Assembly: GCF_003026285.1 (NCBI RefSeq)
Contig: NZ_PYOD01000020.1
Location: 1 to 64,000 of the forward strand
Direction of reading: 5' to 3'
DNA: 64,000 bases
From: Photobacterium profundum
GTDB taxonomy: Bacteria > Pseudomonadota > Gammaproteobacteria > Enterobacterales > Vibrionaceae
In this document: positions 35,850 to 44,869 of the stretch, piece by piece
Layout of the letters: the number at the start of each line of letters is the position of its first letter
Numbering within the stretch: the first letter of the stretch is position 1
Notes under the pieces: model-generated
Seen by the model: the letters and a program-made list of their open reading frames with translations, nothing else
Told to the model about the DNA's origin: nothing
The model's database searches: none
Position numbers and translations under genes: made by a program

Positions 35850-36527
35850 TTATGTGCGCTTAACATACGCCCGCTCAGGCCGACCCACGGTGCCGTAGCT
35901 CAAATCCGCTTCCAACTCACCGCTACTGATCAAGTATTCAAGGTAGCGTCTTGCGGTCGTTCGGCTGGCGCCAATTAGCTGCCCTGATTGTTCCGCAGTT
36001 AATTGAGCATGGGATTTAAACAACTCTCGCACTTTATCGAGGGTGACATTATCAATGCCTTTCGGTAATTGAGTCGTAAGCTTATGCTCTTTGGGGCGCA
36101 TCAACATAGCATCGACATCACTTTGATCAATAGCCCCTAATCCTGCCATGGTCACTCTTGAATCCAAATACTTAGTAATTGACTCTTCTAAACGCGAGAA
36201 AACCACTGGCTTTAAAATATAATCGACCACCCCACCTCGCATTGCTTCTTGCAGGGTATCGACATCTCTTGCAGCAGTAATCAATAGCACATCGGTTTCT
36301 TGTTTTTCAGCACGCAGTAAACGCAATAAATCTAGCCCACTTCCATCAGGAAGCTGTATATCCAATAAGACAAGATCAGGATTTAAGACTTCAAATAACG
36401 TAATGGCTTCTTGATAGCTATGTGCCATTCCCTGTATTTCTATGCCAGCTATCTGACTTAAGCAACGACGATGCAGCTCTGCAATTCCGGCATTGTCTTC
36501 AACAATCACAACACGAATCAATGACAC
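35850..36527 (-). CDS. Response regulator of the DcuR/CitB/DpiA family
   Basis: The 225-residue protein starts with GTG after GGGAG. The receiver is residues 1-120 with the acidic pair in VVIVEDN and D56 in LVLLDIQLPDG as phospho-acceptor. The C-terminal domain carries a helix-turn-helix typical of this family (LTAEQSGQLIGASRTTARRY), followed by LEYLISSGELEADLSYGTVGRPE. It is downstream of its sensor with a 39-nt gap. Members control uptake and metabolism of C4-dicarboxylates or citrate; the tctCBA transporter 3.7 kb away is a reasonable target, by inference only. Confidence 0.92.
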   Translation of the reverse strand: MSLIRVVIVEDNAGIAELHRRCLSQIAGIEIQGMAHSYQEAITLFEVLNPDLVLLDIQLPDGSGLDLLRLLRAEKQETDVLLITAARDVDTLQEAMRGGVVDYILKPVVFSRLEESITKYLDSRVTMAGLGAIDQSDVDAMLMRPKEHKLTTQLPKGIDNVTLDKVRELFKSHAQLTAEQSGQLIGASRTTARRYLEYLISSGELEADLSYGTVGRPERAYVKRT

Positions 36528-36566
36528 TATTCACACTCCCTGCCTGTATTTTGATGATGTATTCCT

Positions 36567-38171
36567 TTAACGTATTGATGCTGTTTTTGGTAAATAAACC
36601 GTCATTCTGGTTCCTACCGACGCCCTATCTTCCATCGTGTATTGCCCGTTATAACGTGACACAATTTGGTTGATCAAATATAAACCAACACCGTGATTAT
36701 CACCTGCTTTGGTTGAAACACCACGCTGTAATAGATCGTGCTGGCTGATACCTTCGGGCAATCCTATTCCTGAGTCTTCCACTTCAAGAATCAAATCATT
36801 GCCATAATCGCTTAAATGTAAATGAATAGACGTATCTGCAAAATGAGAAGCTAAAGTGGCGTCGAACGCATTATCGATCAAATTACCTAAAATCGTCACC
36901 AAATCTTCAGGTTTGATATGTTCAGGTAAGGCGGATAAGCAACTTTCTAAATCAATCTCTAACTGTAATCCAAGCTCACGAGCGCGCTCACTTTTACCCA
37001 GTAACAAACCTGCAATTAATGGCTCTTCAATCGCACCACGCAAAAACTTGATCAACGCTTCATAATGTTGATTTTCTTGTCCGATTAGTTTAAATACATC
37101 GCTATATGCCCCAAGTTGAACCAAGCCCGCTATCGTATTCAGCTTGTTTCGATGCTCGTGGGTTTGTGCTCGTAATAACTCTGCATATTGTGTCACTTGC
37201 GACAATTGACGATTTAATTCGGTTATTTCATCTTTTAATCGAAAACTCGATACTGCCCCAATGAGTACACCATTTTGAAATAGTGGCTCACGGTTAGCTA
37301 TCACCACTCGCCCGTTAAAATACAACTCTATATCATGTTCAGATTGACGCGTTAACAGCAATCGCTCAAGGCTGCTTTCCGGCAAACTTTCACTCAATGG
37401 ACGATTCAAAGCACGATCTGCATCGACACCTAGCATGCCACACGCACTGCGGTTGATAGACCTTAGAATACCTTGATTATCAATACTCAAGACGCCTTCG
37501 CGCAAGGTGCTCATGGTGGCATCTTTCTCTGCATATAATCGCCCTATTTCTTCAGGCTCAAAACCCAGTAACGTGCGCTGAAAACGCTTTGCCAATAAGT
37601 TCGCCAATAAACCATTAGCGCCAACCACCACAATGGCCATCGCCAATAAAAAGGTTAAAAATGGCAATAATTTATCGTGAATACCAGTCAGTAAATACCC
37701 AACCGATACGACCCCTATGATTTCACCACGACTGTCGAATACTGCCGTTTTACCTCGAACAGAATGACCCATCGAGCCTTTGGCATAAGAAATATAAGAC
37801 TTCCCTTCTGTTAGGGCACGAATATTATCGCCCCCACGCATTGGCAGCCCCACACGCTCAGCTATCGGGTGTGCAAGTCGAATACCATTATTATCACCAA
37901 TCACAATAAAGGCAGCACCAATGGCTCGTCGGAATCGTTCGACGCCCTCGGTGAGAATCTGCGGATCTTTTTGCTCTACTGCGGTAATAATTAAGGGTGT
38001 TTGGGCTATGTATTCCGCGACGCCAATGGCTTTTTCGCCTAAATCTTGGGATTCCCATTTTTTAATGTAGCTAAACCCTAAAGCCGAAAGAATCAATAAT
38101 TCAAGCAAGCCCGACATAGTCATAATAATCAGCAATCGTCGCCGAAAATTCAGCTTCTGCCATTGAATCAT
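36567..38171 (-). CDS. Sensor histidine kinase of the DcuS/CitA family
   Basis: The 534-residue protein has a first transmembrane helix at about 13-33, a periplasmic PAS-like ligand domain (about 40-165, with RRAIGAAFIVIGDNNGIRLAHP and the GKSYISYAKGSMGHSVRG carboxylate-binding region, shown in part), a second helix at about 168-192, a cytoplasmic PAS domain (about 210-300), the dimerisation/phosphorylation motif THEHRNKLNTIAGL (His near residue 345) and an HATPase domain with DNAFDA, EVEDSGIGLP and GVGLYLI. Relatives sense citrate, fumarate or other carboxylates. It is first in the operon with its response regulator. Confidence 0.93.
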   Translation of the reverse strand: MIQWQKLNFRRRLLIIMTMSGLLELLILSALGFSYIKKWESQDLGEKAIGVAEYIAQTPLIITAVEQKDPQILTEGVERFRRAIGAAFIVIGDNNGIRLAHPIAERVGLPMRGGDNIRALTEGKSYISYAKGSMGHSVRGKTAVFDSRGEIIGVVSVGYLLTGIHDKLLPFLTFLLAMAIVVVGANGLLANLLAKRFQRTLLGFEPEEIGRLYAEKDATMSTLREGVLSIDNQGILRSINRSACGMLGVDADRALNRPLSESLPESSLERLLLTRQSEHDIELYFNGRVVIANREPLFQNGVLIGAVSSFRLKDEITELNRQLSQVTQYAELLRAQTHEHRNKLNTIAGLVQLGAYSDVFKLIGQENQHYEALIKFLRGAIEEPLIAGLLLGKSERARELGLQLEIDLESCLSALPEHIKPEDLVTILGNLIDNAFDATLASHFADTSIHLHLSDYGNDLILEVEDSGIGLPEGISQHDLLQRGVSTKAGDNHGVGLYLINQIVSRYNGQYTMEDRASVGTRMTVYLPKTASIR

Positions 38172-38297
38172 CTTTCACCTTTAATAACGAACGTAACAAT
38201 ATTGAAACATAGTACTCGTTATTCATTTCAAAGACTTTTAGCAAGCTCCCGTATTCAGCCTTTTAACAATGTTATCAGTGCCAACAAATAAACAACA

Positions 38298-38332
38298 TTT
38301 ATCACGGAATATTTTTGTTTATCCGTGATAAA
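38298..38332. promoter_or_regulatory. Nested palindromes between the two-component operon and fhs
   Basis: TTTATCACGGA (38298-38308) and TCCGTGATAAA (38322-38332) form a perfect 11-bp inverted repeat with a 13-nt centre. The right half is also a palindrome by itself, TTTATC-CGT-GATAAA (38318-38332). The site lies 127 bp before the kinase gene and 115 bp before fhs; I cannot name the binding protein. Confidence 0.5.
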
Positions 38333-38349
38333 ATTATGGTATAAACACA

Positions 38350-38365
38350 GCGCAATCGATTGCGC
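38350..38365. promoter_or_regulatory. PurR-like operator upstream of fhs
   Basis: GCGCAATCGATTGCGC is a perfect 16-bp palindrome matching 12 of 16 positions of the PurR consensus ACGCAAACGTTTGCGT, including the central CG and GCAA/TTGC blocks. A plausible -10 (TATAAA, 38340-38345) puts the transcription start inside it. Confidence 0.65.
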
Positions 38366-38446
38366 GAGCTGTAAAGTCAATTAAATGCAGAATATTAATA
38401 CACCAATATCTTCCCTGCTGTCACCACTAGAAGGAAATGCGCCCTT

Positions 38447-40201
38447 ATGAAAAGCGACATTCAAATTTGCCGCAACACCGCACTCACTCCTATTGACCAA
38501 ATCGCCCAAAGGGCGGGTATTGAACCTCAAGATTTAACCCCGCAAGGTACGTTAAAAGCGAAAGTAAAGCCGTCTATCCTAAAGCGCTTAGCGGATAAAC
38601 CTGAAGGTAAATTGGTATTAGTAACAGCGATTACACCCACACCACTCGGTGAAGGTAAAACCGTTACGACGATCGGCCTTTCACAAGGTTTAGCAAAGAT
38701 AAATAAACGGGTTATCGCCTGTATTCGCCAGCCATCAATGGGCCCAGTCTTCGGCGTAAAAGGCGGTGCAGCAGGCGGTGGTTACAGCCAAGTAGCACCA
38801 ATGGAAAAGTTGAATTTACACCTCACTGGTGACATTCACGCGGTTACCGCAGCCCATAATCTTGCAGCTGCTGCTATTGATGCCCGCTTGTATCATGAAG
38901 AACGCCATGGCTACGAAGCATTTAGCGAGAAAACAGGCTTACCTGCATTACGTATTGATATAAAAAATATCGTATGGAAACGTGTAATGGACCACAATGA
39001 TCGTGCACTACGCATGATCACTGTCGGTCAAAATGAAGCAGGCAAAACCATCAATGGTCTTGAACGTGACGATGGTTTTGATATTTCTGCCGCTTCTGAA
39101 ATCATGGCAATCCTTGCTCTTTCAAAAGATCTCGCTGACATGCGTCAACGTATTGGTCGTGTTGTTTTAGCTTACAATCTCAACGGCAATCCAATTACAG
39201 CTGAAGATTTGCAAGTCGCGGGCGCAATGACCGTTACCATGTGTGAAGCAATTGAACCAACACTCATGCAAACGCTGGAAGGTGTGCCAACACTTATTCA
39301 TGCGGGACCTTTTGCCAATATTGCCCATGGTAATTCTTCGATTATTGCCGATCGTATCGCCTTAAAGCTGAGTGAATTTACAGTTACAGAAGGTGGGTTT
39401 GGCTCTGATATGGGCTTTGAAAAAGCCTGTAATATTAAAGCGCAGCAAGCCGAACGAGGGCCAGATTGCGCCGTGGTCGTCGCAACATTGCGAGGCTTAA
39501 AAGCTAACTCGGGATTATATGATTTGCGCCCAGGGCAAGCACTACCCGATGCGATTTTTTCGCCGGATAAAAAAGCCTTAATAGCAGGTTTTGATAACTT
39601 AAAATGGCATATCCGCAATGCTGCTCAATATGGTTTGCCGGTTGTGGTGGCAATCAACCGCTTCCCACAAGATACCGATGTAGAGCTTGATCTGCTAAAA
39701 ACCATGGTTGCAGACACAAATTTCAGTAGCTATGTCGATGTCGCTATAAGCGAAGCCTTTGGTAAAGGCGGTGAAGGAGCCACAGAATTAGCACAGGCGG
39801 TTGTTAAAGCGTGTGAAACACCAGCCAACTTCAAGCCATTATATAGCTTGTCGCAACCTCTTGAAGAAAAGCTAATGGCTGTTGCAGAAGCCGGCTATGG
39901 CGCACGTAGCATCGAACTCTCTGCTTGTGCGAAAGAGCAGCTCGCGACACTAAAGAAGCAAGGCCATGATAACCTCGCGGTATGCCTTGCCAAAACACCA
40001 CTCTCTATTACTACCGATCCGAGTATTAAAGGTGCCCCCACTGATTTTGTAGTGCCAGTACGAGAACTAAGGTTATGTGCCGGTGCAGGCTTTGTGTATG
40101 CACTGTGCGGCAATGTAATGACGATGCCCGGTTTACCTGAAAAGCCAGCCTACATGAATCTTGATATCGACACTAACGGTAATATTGTAGGTTTAAGCTA
40201 A
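38447..40201 (+). CDS. fhs: Formate-tetrahydrofolate ligase
   Basis: The 584-residue cytoplasmic enzyme makes 10-formyl-tetrahydrofolate from formate, THF and ATP. The P-loop is [10 protein letters not shown] (residues 63-72), followed by the family signatures [22 protein letters not shown] (in part [18 protein letters not shown]) and [16 protein letters not shown], and later [22 protein letters not shown] lies upstream of the ATG. The product feeds purine and formyl-Met synthesis, which fits the PurR-like operator in its promoter. With pyruvate formate-lyase in the same region, the cell can capture its own formate. Confidence 0.96.
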   Translation: MKSDIQICRNTALTPIDQIAQRAGIEPQDLTPQGTLKAKVKPSILKRLADKPEGKLVLVTAITPTPLGEGKTVTTIGLSQGLAKINKRVIACIRQPSMGPVFGVKGGAAGGGYSQVAPMEKLNLHLTGDIHAVTAAHNLAAAAIDARLYHEERHGYEAFSEKTGLPALRIDIKNIVWKRVMDHNDRALRMITVGQNEAGKTINGLERDDGFDISAASEIMAILALSKDLADMRQRIGRVVLAYNLNGNPITAEDLQVAGAMTVTMCEAIEPTLMQTLEGVPTLIHAGPFANIAHGNSSIIADRIALKLSEFTVTEGGFGSDMGFEKACNIKAQQAERGPDCAVVVATLRGLKANSGLYDLRPGQALPDAIFSPDKKALIAGFDNLKWHIRNAAQYGLPVVVAINRFPQDTDVELDLLKTMVADTNFSSYVDVAISEAFGKGGEGATELAQAVVKACETPANFKPLYSLSQPLEEKLMAVAEAGYGARSIELSACAKEQLATLKKQGHDNLAVCLAKTPLSITTDPSIKGAPTDFVVPVRELRLCAGAGFVYALCGNVMTMPGLPEKPAYMNLDIDTNGNIVGLS

Positions 40202-40251
40202 AAAAATTGGAGTGAATTGCATTCACGTCAGCCCTTAAGGGTATTTATTAA

Positions 40252-40304
40252 TAATCTCGTGCCTTGAATACTAGTTATCACTAGTCAGACACGAGATTTT
40301 TTTA
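40252..40304 (+). terminator. Terminator of fhs
   Basis: AATCTCGTG and CACGAGATT enclose an inner ACTAGT/ACTAGT stem and are followed by seven T. Confidence 0.85.
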
Positions 40305-40468
40305 ACTTGACCAAATAAGCAACAAAGCACCTATCAAAAATGTTGCACATGAATATCATTAAAGCTGATAAGTGCTTTTAGTGTCTAGCAAATGATTCGC
40401 TACAACATTTACATTTCAAATAAAATCATGATAAACAACAATATAAGATCACATTGATAGAGTGATAT

Positions 40469-41374
40469 TTACATTTCTAGTTTTCTATCTTTAATCATAC
40501 GGATCGCTTCACGGCGAATACAGTCACGTAACGGATTTTCAATCGAATCTGCACGCCAAATAAAAGACAAGGTTCGCTTCATATTCAGTTCTGGAACATT
40601 CAAGGCCACCAACTCGCCGCGTTCTATATGTTTAACCACATCAAGAAAAGGTAAACAACTTAAATAACAGCCATTAGTCACTAAGGTTCTTAGCACAGAG
40701 ATCTGTTCATATTCCCGCCAAACATTTAAATCTTCAATAACGCCGTGTAATGCACTTTCAAAACTCTGCCTTGTACCTGCGCCTTGCTCTCGAAGTACCC
40801 ATTGTGCCTGCTCTAACTGTGCAAAGCTGACTTTATCTAACTTGGCATAAGGGTGGTATTTAGAGGCAATAATCACAAGGTGGTCGTGACACCAGACTTC
40901 TTGTTCAACACGGCTATCATCACAACGCCCTTCAATAATACCCAGCTCACATTCAAAATTTCTTACGTGATCAACCACTTTTTGAGCATTTTTCACCCTC
41001 AGCTTGATACGTAGCTCTGGAAAATCCTTATCAATATTACTGATAAGCTCTGGTAGCAAGTGTTCTGCGGCAGTTTGACTGGCTGAAAGGCTGATTTCAC
41101 CACTCACAATATGTTGATCATAAAAACCTTGTTCAATCTGTTGGGCATCAAATAAGAGCTGTTTTGCCCTTGGTCTTAACCACGCTCCCCAGTACGTTAA
41201 TGTCATTTGCTTGCCTTGTCGCTCAAACAAAGGTCGCCCTAACATCTTTTCTAGCTGTAATAACGCCATACTAGCTGCTGACTGGGTTAGTGCTAGATTA
41301 TCTGCCGCCTTACTCACACTACGAGAGCTCGCAACCTCTTCAAATACAGCCAATTGTTTGAGTGAATACCGCAC
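40469..41374 (-). CDS. LysR-family transcriptional regulator
   Basis: The 301-residue protein has an N-terminal LysR helix-turn-helix (residues 5-64: VSKAADNLALTQSAASMALLQLEKMLGRPLF in part ALTQSAASMALLQLEKMLGR) and an effector-binding domain beginning GEISLSASQTAAEHLLPELI, as in the CysB/Cbl-like and CbbR-like branches. It is divergent from the FocA-CBS gene across about 150 bp up to the leader ORF, so it probably controls formate or nitrite transport. The effector is not known. Confidence 0.9.
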   Translation of the reverse strand: MRYSLKQLAVFEEVASSRSVSKAADNLALTQSAASMALLQLEKMLGRPLFERQGKQMTLTYWGAWLRPRAKQLLFDAQQIEQGFYDQHIVSGEISLSASQTAAEHLLPELISNIDKDFPELRIKLRVKNAQKVVDHVRNFECELGIIEGRCDDSRVEQEVWCHDHLVIIASKYHPYAKLDKVSFAQLEQAQWVLREQGAGTRQSFESALHGVIEDLNVWREYEQISVLRTLVTNGCYLSCLPFLDVVKHIERGELVALNVPELNMKRTLSFIWRADSIENPLRDCIRREAIRMIKDRKLEM

Positions 41375-41527
41375 TTAATTAAAACTCCTACTATCAAACG
41401 TCGATGACATTTTGCCATTTTACAATATCAACTTTAATGATGATGGTTAAGAAAACTATCAATTTTACTTAACACCCCTCCTCACCTTAATCTGATTACC
41501 AGTTACCCCAATCAAGAAGAGGAGAAA

Positions 41528-41593
41528 ATGATGCAACACCATGTACTTACCAGATTCGACCTAAGTGTTGGTCTATCGATAAGAGGTTATTAA
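41528..41593 (+). CDS. Leader ORF of 21 codons ahead of focA-CBS
   Basis: A short frame opens with ATGATG directly after a strong ribosome site (GAGGAGAAA) and ends with TAA one base before the focA-CBS start codon. The peptide begins MMQHHVLTRF and ends GLSIRGY. The ribosome site of focA-CBS (AGAGG) lies inside it. The layout suggests translational coupling or a regulatory leader peptide. No similarity is known to me. Confidence 0.5.
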   Translation: MMQHHVLTRFDLSVGLSIRGY

Positions 41594-41594
41594 G

Positions 41595-43073
41595 ATGAGT
41601 TCAGCAACAGCACCGACGAATAATAACTTCACACCAAAAGAAATGATGAAGCAGGCTGAAAAGTACGCCGTTGGTAAAGCATCTAAACCAACACGTACAA
41701 CGATTGCCCTAGCAATTACAGCGGGGGTTTTCATCGGTCTTGCTTTTGTTTTTTATATTACCGTTACCACAGGCAATGGCGGCGTAAGTTGGGGGCTTAA
41801 CCGTTTTTATGGCGGTTTAGCTTTTAGTCTCGGGCTTATTCTTGTTGTTATCTGTGGCGGTGAGCTATTTACCAGTACGGTGCTGTCTTCCATTGCTCGT
41901 GCAAATAACCATATCTCATCCGGTCGTATGCTGGGAACGTGGGCAAAAGTGTATTTTGGTAACTTCCTTGGTGCCATGCTGCTGCTGTTGTTGGTTTCGA
42001 TGGCAAGTCTTTATCAGCTCGATGGTGGGCAGTGGGGATTAAACGCACTGAATATTGCTCAGCATAAACTGCATCACCAACCGCTTGAAGCGTTCTCATT
42101 AGGTGTTCTTTGTAACCTATTGGTTTGTCTTGCTATTTGGATGACATTTTGTACTGAAAACATGATGACAAAAATGGTCATTATGATTTTACCTGTCGCC
42201 ATGTTTGTCAGCACAGGCTTTGAGCACAGCGTTGCTAACATGTTTATGGTGCCACTTGGTATCACTATCCAGAATTTTGCACCTGAATCATTCTGGCTAA
42301 ATCTCGGTGTACTACCTGAACAATATAGCGATCTAACCATCCAGAACTTCATCTTTGCCAATTTAATTCCTGTGACGTTGGGCAACATTGTAGGCGGTGG
42401 CGTTCTTGTCGGGCTGAGCTATTGGGCAATCTTTAGTTCACCAAAAGAGCAGCACGCATCAGCAACAATTATCACACCAGACTTCTCGAACACACACACT
42501 CTGAATATGGAACATACTATGTTAAACGAAAAACAATTTGTTAATGACCACATGCGCCCAGCAACAATCACTCTTTTACCAGGTATGCCTGTTGCACAAG
42601 CCCTTGATATTCTAATGAATGAAGATCTAACAGGTGCACCAGTAATGACAACAGACCAACGACTAGTCGGTTTCTTCTCAATCCATGATGCGCTTGTTGA
42701 TCTATGGTGCAACGACTACATGCCTGATGCTGAATCTAAAGTTCAAGATCTGATGAAGCATGAAATTCAAACGGTAAGTCCAGATAATTCAATTCTTGAA
42801 ATCGCAGAATACATGAGCATTGATAAAAACATTCTTTATCCTGTATCTGATGGCGGTATCGCGACACGCTTTACATCGCTTTCTTTAAATGAGCGAGCAC
42901 GTGCAATGGTCATTAATCGCCCTCACAGCTTCCCTGTCGTCAAAGATGAGCAACTGGTTGGCATTATTACTCGTAAAGAAATTGTCAGCGCACTTCGCCC
43001 TGTATACGGCAACATTGTATCGGTTACTGACGTAGCCAATACACAGCCTAAAGCGGTATCTGAGATCGCGTAA
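41595..43073 (+). CDS. Formate/nitrite channel fused to C-terminal CBS domains
   Basis: The 492-residue protein has an N-terminal FocA/NirC-type pore (about residues 15-285) with six membrane helices: GGELFTSTVLS and MTFCTENMMTKMVIMILPVAMFVSTGFEHSVANMF (in part GFEHSVANMF) are the family signatures, including the conserved His of the pore near residue 209. A linker of about 30 residues leads to two CBS motifs, about 315-370 (MRPATITLLPGMPVAQALDI) and 375-485 (LMKHEIQTVSPDNSILEIAE). CBS pairs bind adenine nucleotides, so the channel may be gated by energy status. E. coli FocA is only 285 residues. Confidence 0.9.
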   Translation: MSSATAPTNNNFTPKEMMKQAEKYAVGKASKPTRTTIALAITAGVFIGLAFVFYITVTTGNGGVSWGLNRFYGGLAFSLGLILVVICGGELFTSTVLSSIARANNHISSGRMLGTWAKVYFGNFLGAMLLLLLVSMASLYQLDGGQWGLNALNIAQHKLHHQPLEAFSLGVLCNLLVCLAIWMTFCTENMMTKMVIMILPVAMFVSTGFEHSVANMFMVPLGITIQNFAPESFWLNLGVLPEQYSDLTIQNFIFANLIPVTLGNIVGGGVLVGLSYWAIFSSPKEQHASATIITPDFSNTHTLNMEHTMLNEKQFVNDHMRPATITLLPGMPVAQALDILMNEDLTGAPVMTTDQRLVGFFSIHDALVDLWCNDYMPDAESKVQDLMKHEIQTVSPDNSILEIAEYMSIDKNILYPVSDGGIATRFTSLSLNERARAMVINRPHSFPVVKDEQLVGIITRKEIVSALRPVYGNIVSVTDVANTQPKAVSEIA

Positions 43074-43079
43074 TATCTC

Positions 43080-43112
43080 TGTTACCTGCTGGCTCTGCTA
43101 GCAGGTAACATT
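43080..43112 (+). terminator. Hairpin terminator of focA-CBS
   Basis: GTTACCTGCT and AGCAGGTAAC form a perfect 10-bp stem around GGCTCTGCT, 8 nt past the stop; only a short T-run follows. Confidence 0.65.
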
Positions 43113-43204
43113 TCATATCAATGTAATTGATACAATGCATAGCACTGCTTCTAATTACGATATACACCTTCTATCACCACACAACCTGTGCAATAGAAAA
43201 TCCG

Positions 43205-43858
43205 TTATTTCCGTTCCCTATCATGCATGTATTCACGTTCCGAAAATGTTCTTACCCATTTTGGCTGATAAATGATCAATAACGTCATGACCATTCCATT
43301 CAAAAATGCTTCGGGAAATGCCATAAGAGGCATCAGAATAAGGTAGTTATCAACAATATATTGCCACGATACATTCCCTTCCCAATAAATCCACCCACTG
43401 GTCAGCAACAAATGAAAGCACATCGTTAATGCGCCATTAATAAAAGCAGCAACGAAAATATAAATAAATATGTGGTGAGTTAAAAAACGGTAGCTAAGAA
43501 GAAAAATGCCGGAACTAAACAAAATGGGCAAGATAACCCCCACCAGTGCCGCAACCCCAATATTGCCTCCGGTAATACTTCCAAGCACAGCCATTAATAT
43601 CAAAGATGATGAACCGATAAATGCAGCTATACGCCAACCATGTATGAGCATTAAGGCTGTTAGTCCTAAAAAATGTACCTGTAGATCCGCATGGATACCT
43701 GCACGTAAAAACCATAGCAGCAACAAAATCACCACGGTTGCAAAAACCAGATGTTGATAGTGCTTGTCGTGTTTAAACTTAGGCCAAAACTCATAGGGGA
43801 TATTGCGTAAAAGTATCCCACATCCAACAAGGTAGCCTCCCCACTGTATCACTGTCAT
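43205..43858 (-). CDS. CbiM-like ECF-type membrane protein, orphan
   Basis: The 217-residue protein has 6-7 transmembrane segments and the CbiM/NikM-like elements VHFLGLTALMLIHGWRIAAFIGS, ALVGVILPILF and FPEAFLNGMVMTLLIIY, where helices end in conserved Gly, Glu and Asn. CbiM proteins are substrate components for Co2+ or Ni2+ in energy-coupling factor importers. The N-terminal metal-coordinating Met-His-Ile start typical of CbiM is absent here (MTVIQWGG), so metal transport is doubtful. No ATPase or CbiQ-type gene is adjacent. It reads towards focA-CBS. Confidence 0.75.
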   Translation of the reverse strand: MTVIQWGGYLVGCGILLRNIPYEFWPKFKHDKHYQHLVFATVVILLLLWFLRAGIHADLQVHFLGLTALMLIHGWRIAAFIGSSSLILMAVLGSITGGNIGVAALVGVILPILFSSGIFLLSYRFLTHHIFIYIFVAAFINGALTMCFHLLLTSGWIYWEGNVSWQYIVDNYLILMPLMAFPEAFLNGMVMTLLIIYQPKWVRTFSEREYMHDRERK

Positions 43859-44096
43859 TTCATATCCATGCTTTTGTTGCGCCTAAATAGAGTTACAAAT
43901 AGACTAGCCATACCCATACGATTAATAGGCTTAAATATTCAAACATATAAGCTTCACATCCTTACTGTATAAGCTTTCATCAGGTAATTTTTATTAACAA
44001 AAAAACGACTGCAACTTGTCGTTAGATCAAGTTTTTTTAAACATAACCTGCTAATCTCACTACCAGATTATAAGAGAATTTTTAAGGCCTACCTCC

Positions 44097-44597
44097 ATGG
44101 ATATGACAAACGCTCAACGTTTAATTCTTTCAAACCAGTATTACCTAATGTCTCAGCTAACACCTGAAAATGAAGCGAAATACCGCCGCCTACAAACTAT
44201 TGTAGAACGCGGATACGGCTTGCAGATGCGTGAATTAGATAAAGATTTTGGCTGCCTTCCTGAAGAAGCATGTCGTAGCATTATCGATTACATGGAAATG
44301 CACCACGCATTACAAGAGTCGTACAAAATGTTAGATGATGCGAGCCAATCACAAGTGGAACCTCGTCGCCTTCAATTCCTAGGCTTTGACGCTGGAACTG
44401 AATCACAACAAGTGCACTACGTTCGCTTCTTAACAGAAGAAGAAGGCTTATACCCTCAATTTGATAAGTCTGAACATCAGTTCAACAGTCAGGTGCCGAT
44501 GCAAGATAAGTATCAACGCATGCTACAAACATGGCGAAACTGCCCGCGTCAATATCACTTATCAAGCAGTGAAATCACGCAAATTTTAAGTGCATAA
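44097..44597 (+). CDS. yfbU: YfbU family protein
   Basis: The 166-residue protein is strongly similar to E. coli YfbU (164 residues): [50 protein letters not shown] and the C-terminal [16 protein letters not shown]. The family is cytoplasmic, helical and of unclear function. In E. coli yfbU neighbours yfbV, ackA and pta, whereas here it is about 16 kb from that block and on the opposite strand to yfbV. Confidence 0.95.
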   Translation: MDMTNAQRLILSNQYYLMSQLTPENEAKYRRLQTIVERGYGLQMRELDKDFGCLPEEACRSIIDYMEMHHALQESYKMLDDASQSQVEPRRLQFLGFDAGTESQQVHYVRFLTEEEGLYPQFDKSEHQFNSQVPMQDKYQRMLQTWRNCPRQYHLSSSEITQILSA

Positions 44598-44642
44598 TTG
44601 GTGCTATTATAATCAATTGACTTGCTTATAGAACTTACATTT

Positions 44643-44669
44643 AAAACCGGAGGACTCCTCCGGTTTTGT
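44643..44669 (+). terminator. Terminator of yfbU
   Basis: AAAACCGGAGGA and TCCTCCGGTTTT pair nearly end to end, 45 nt after the stop codon. Confidence 0.85.
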
Positions 44670-44869
44670 CATTTCTGTGTGGGAGTATTTGGGGTAATTA
44701 AACGCATCAATAAGCGCAAGGTGAGTTACTTTTGACACACATGCAAAATATGAAAATTTAAAAGCGCTAGCGACTTAAAACATTAATGAACACAGCCACT
44801 ATTTGGCTATAATCACAATAAATAACCCTGTATATAAGAACATAAATAAAAGAAATTATTATTGCACTT

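Noticed and set aside
43980-44040. AACGAC/GTCGTT hairpin with a following T-run as a small RNA terminator
   Set aside because: The T-run is separated from the stem by nine bases and there is no promoter evidence for a transcript.
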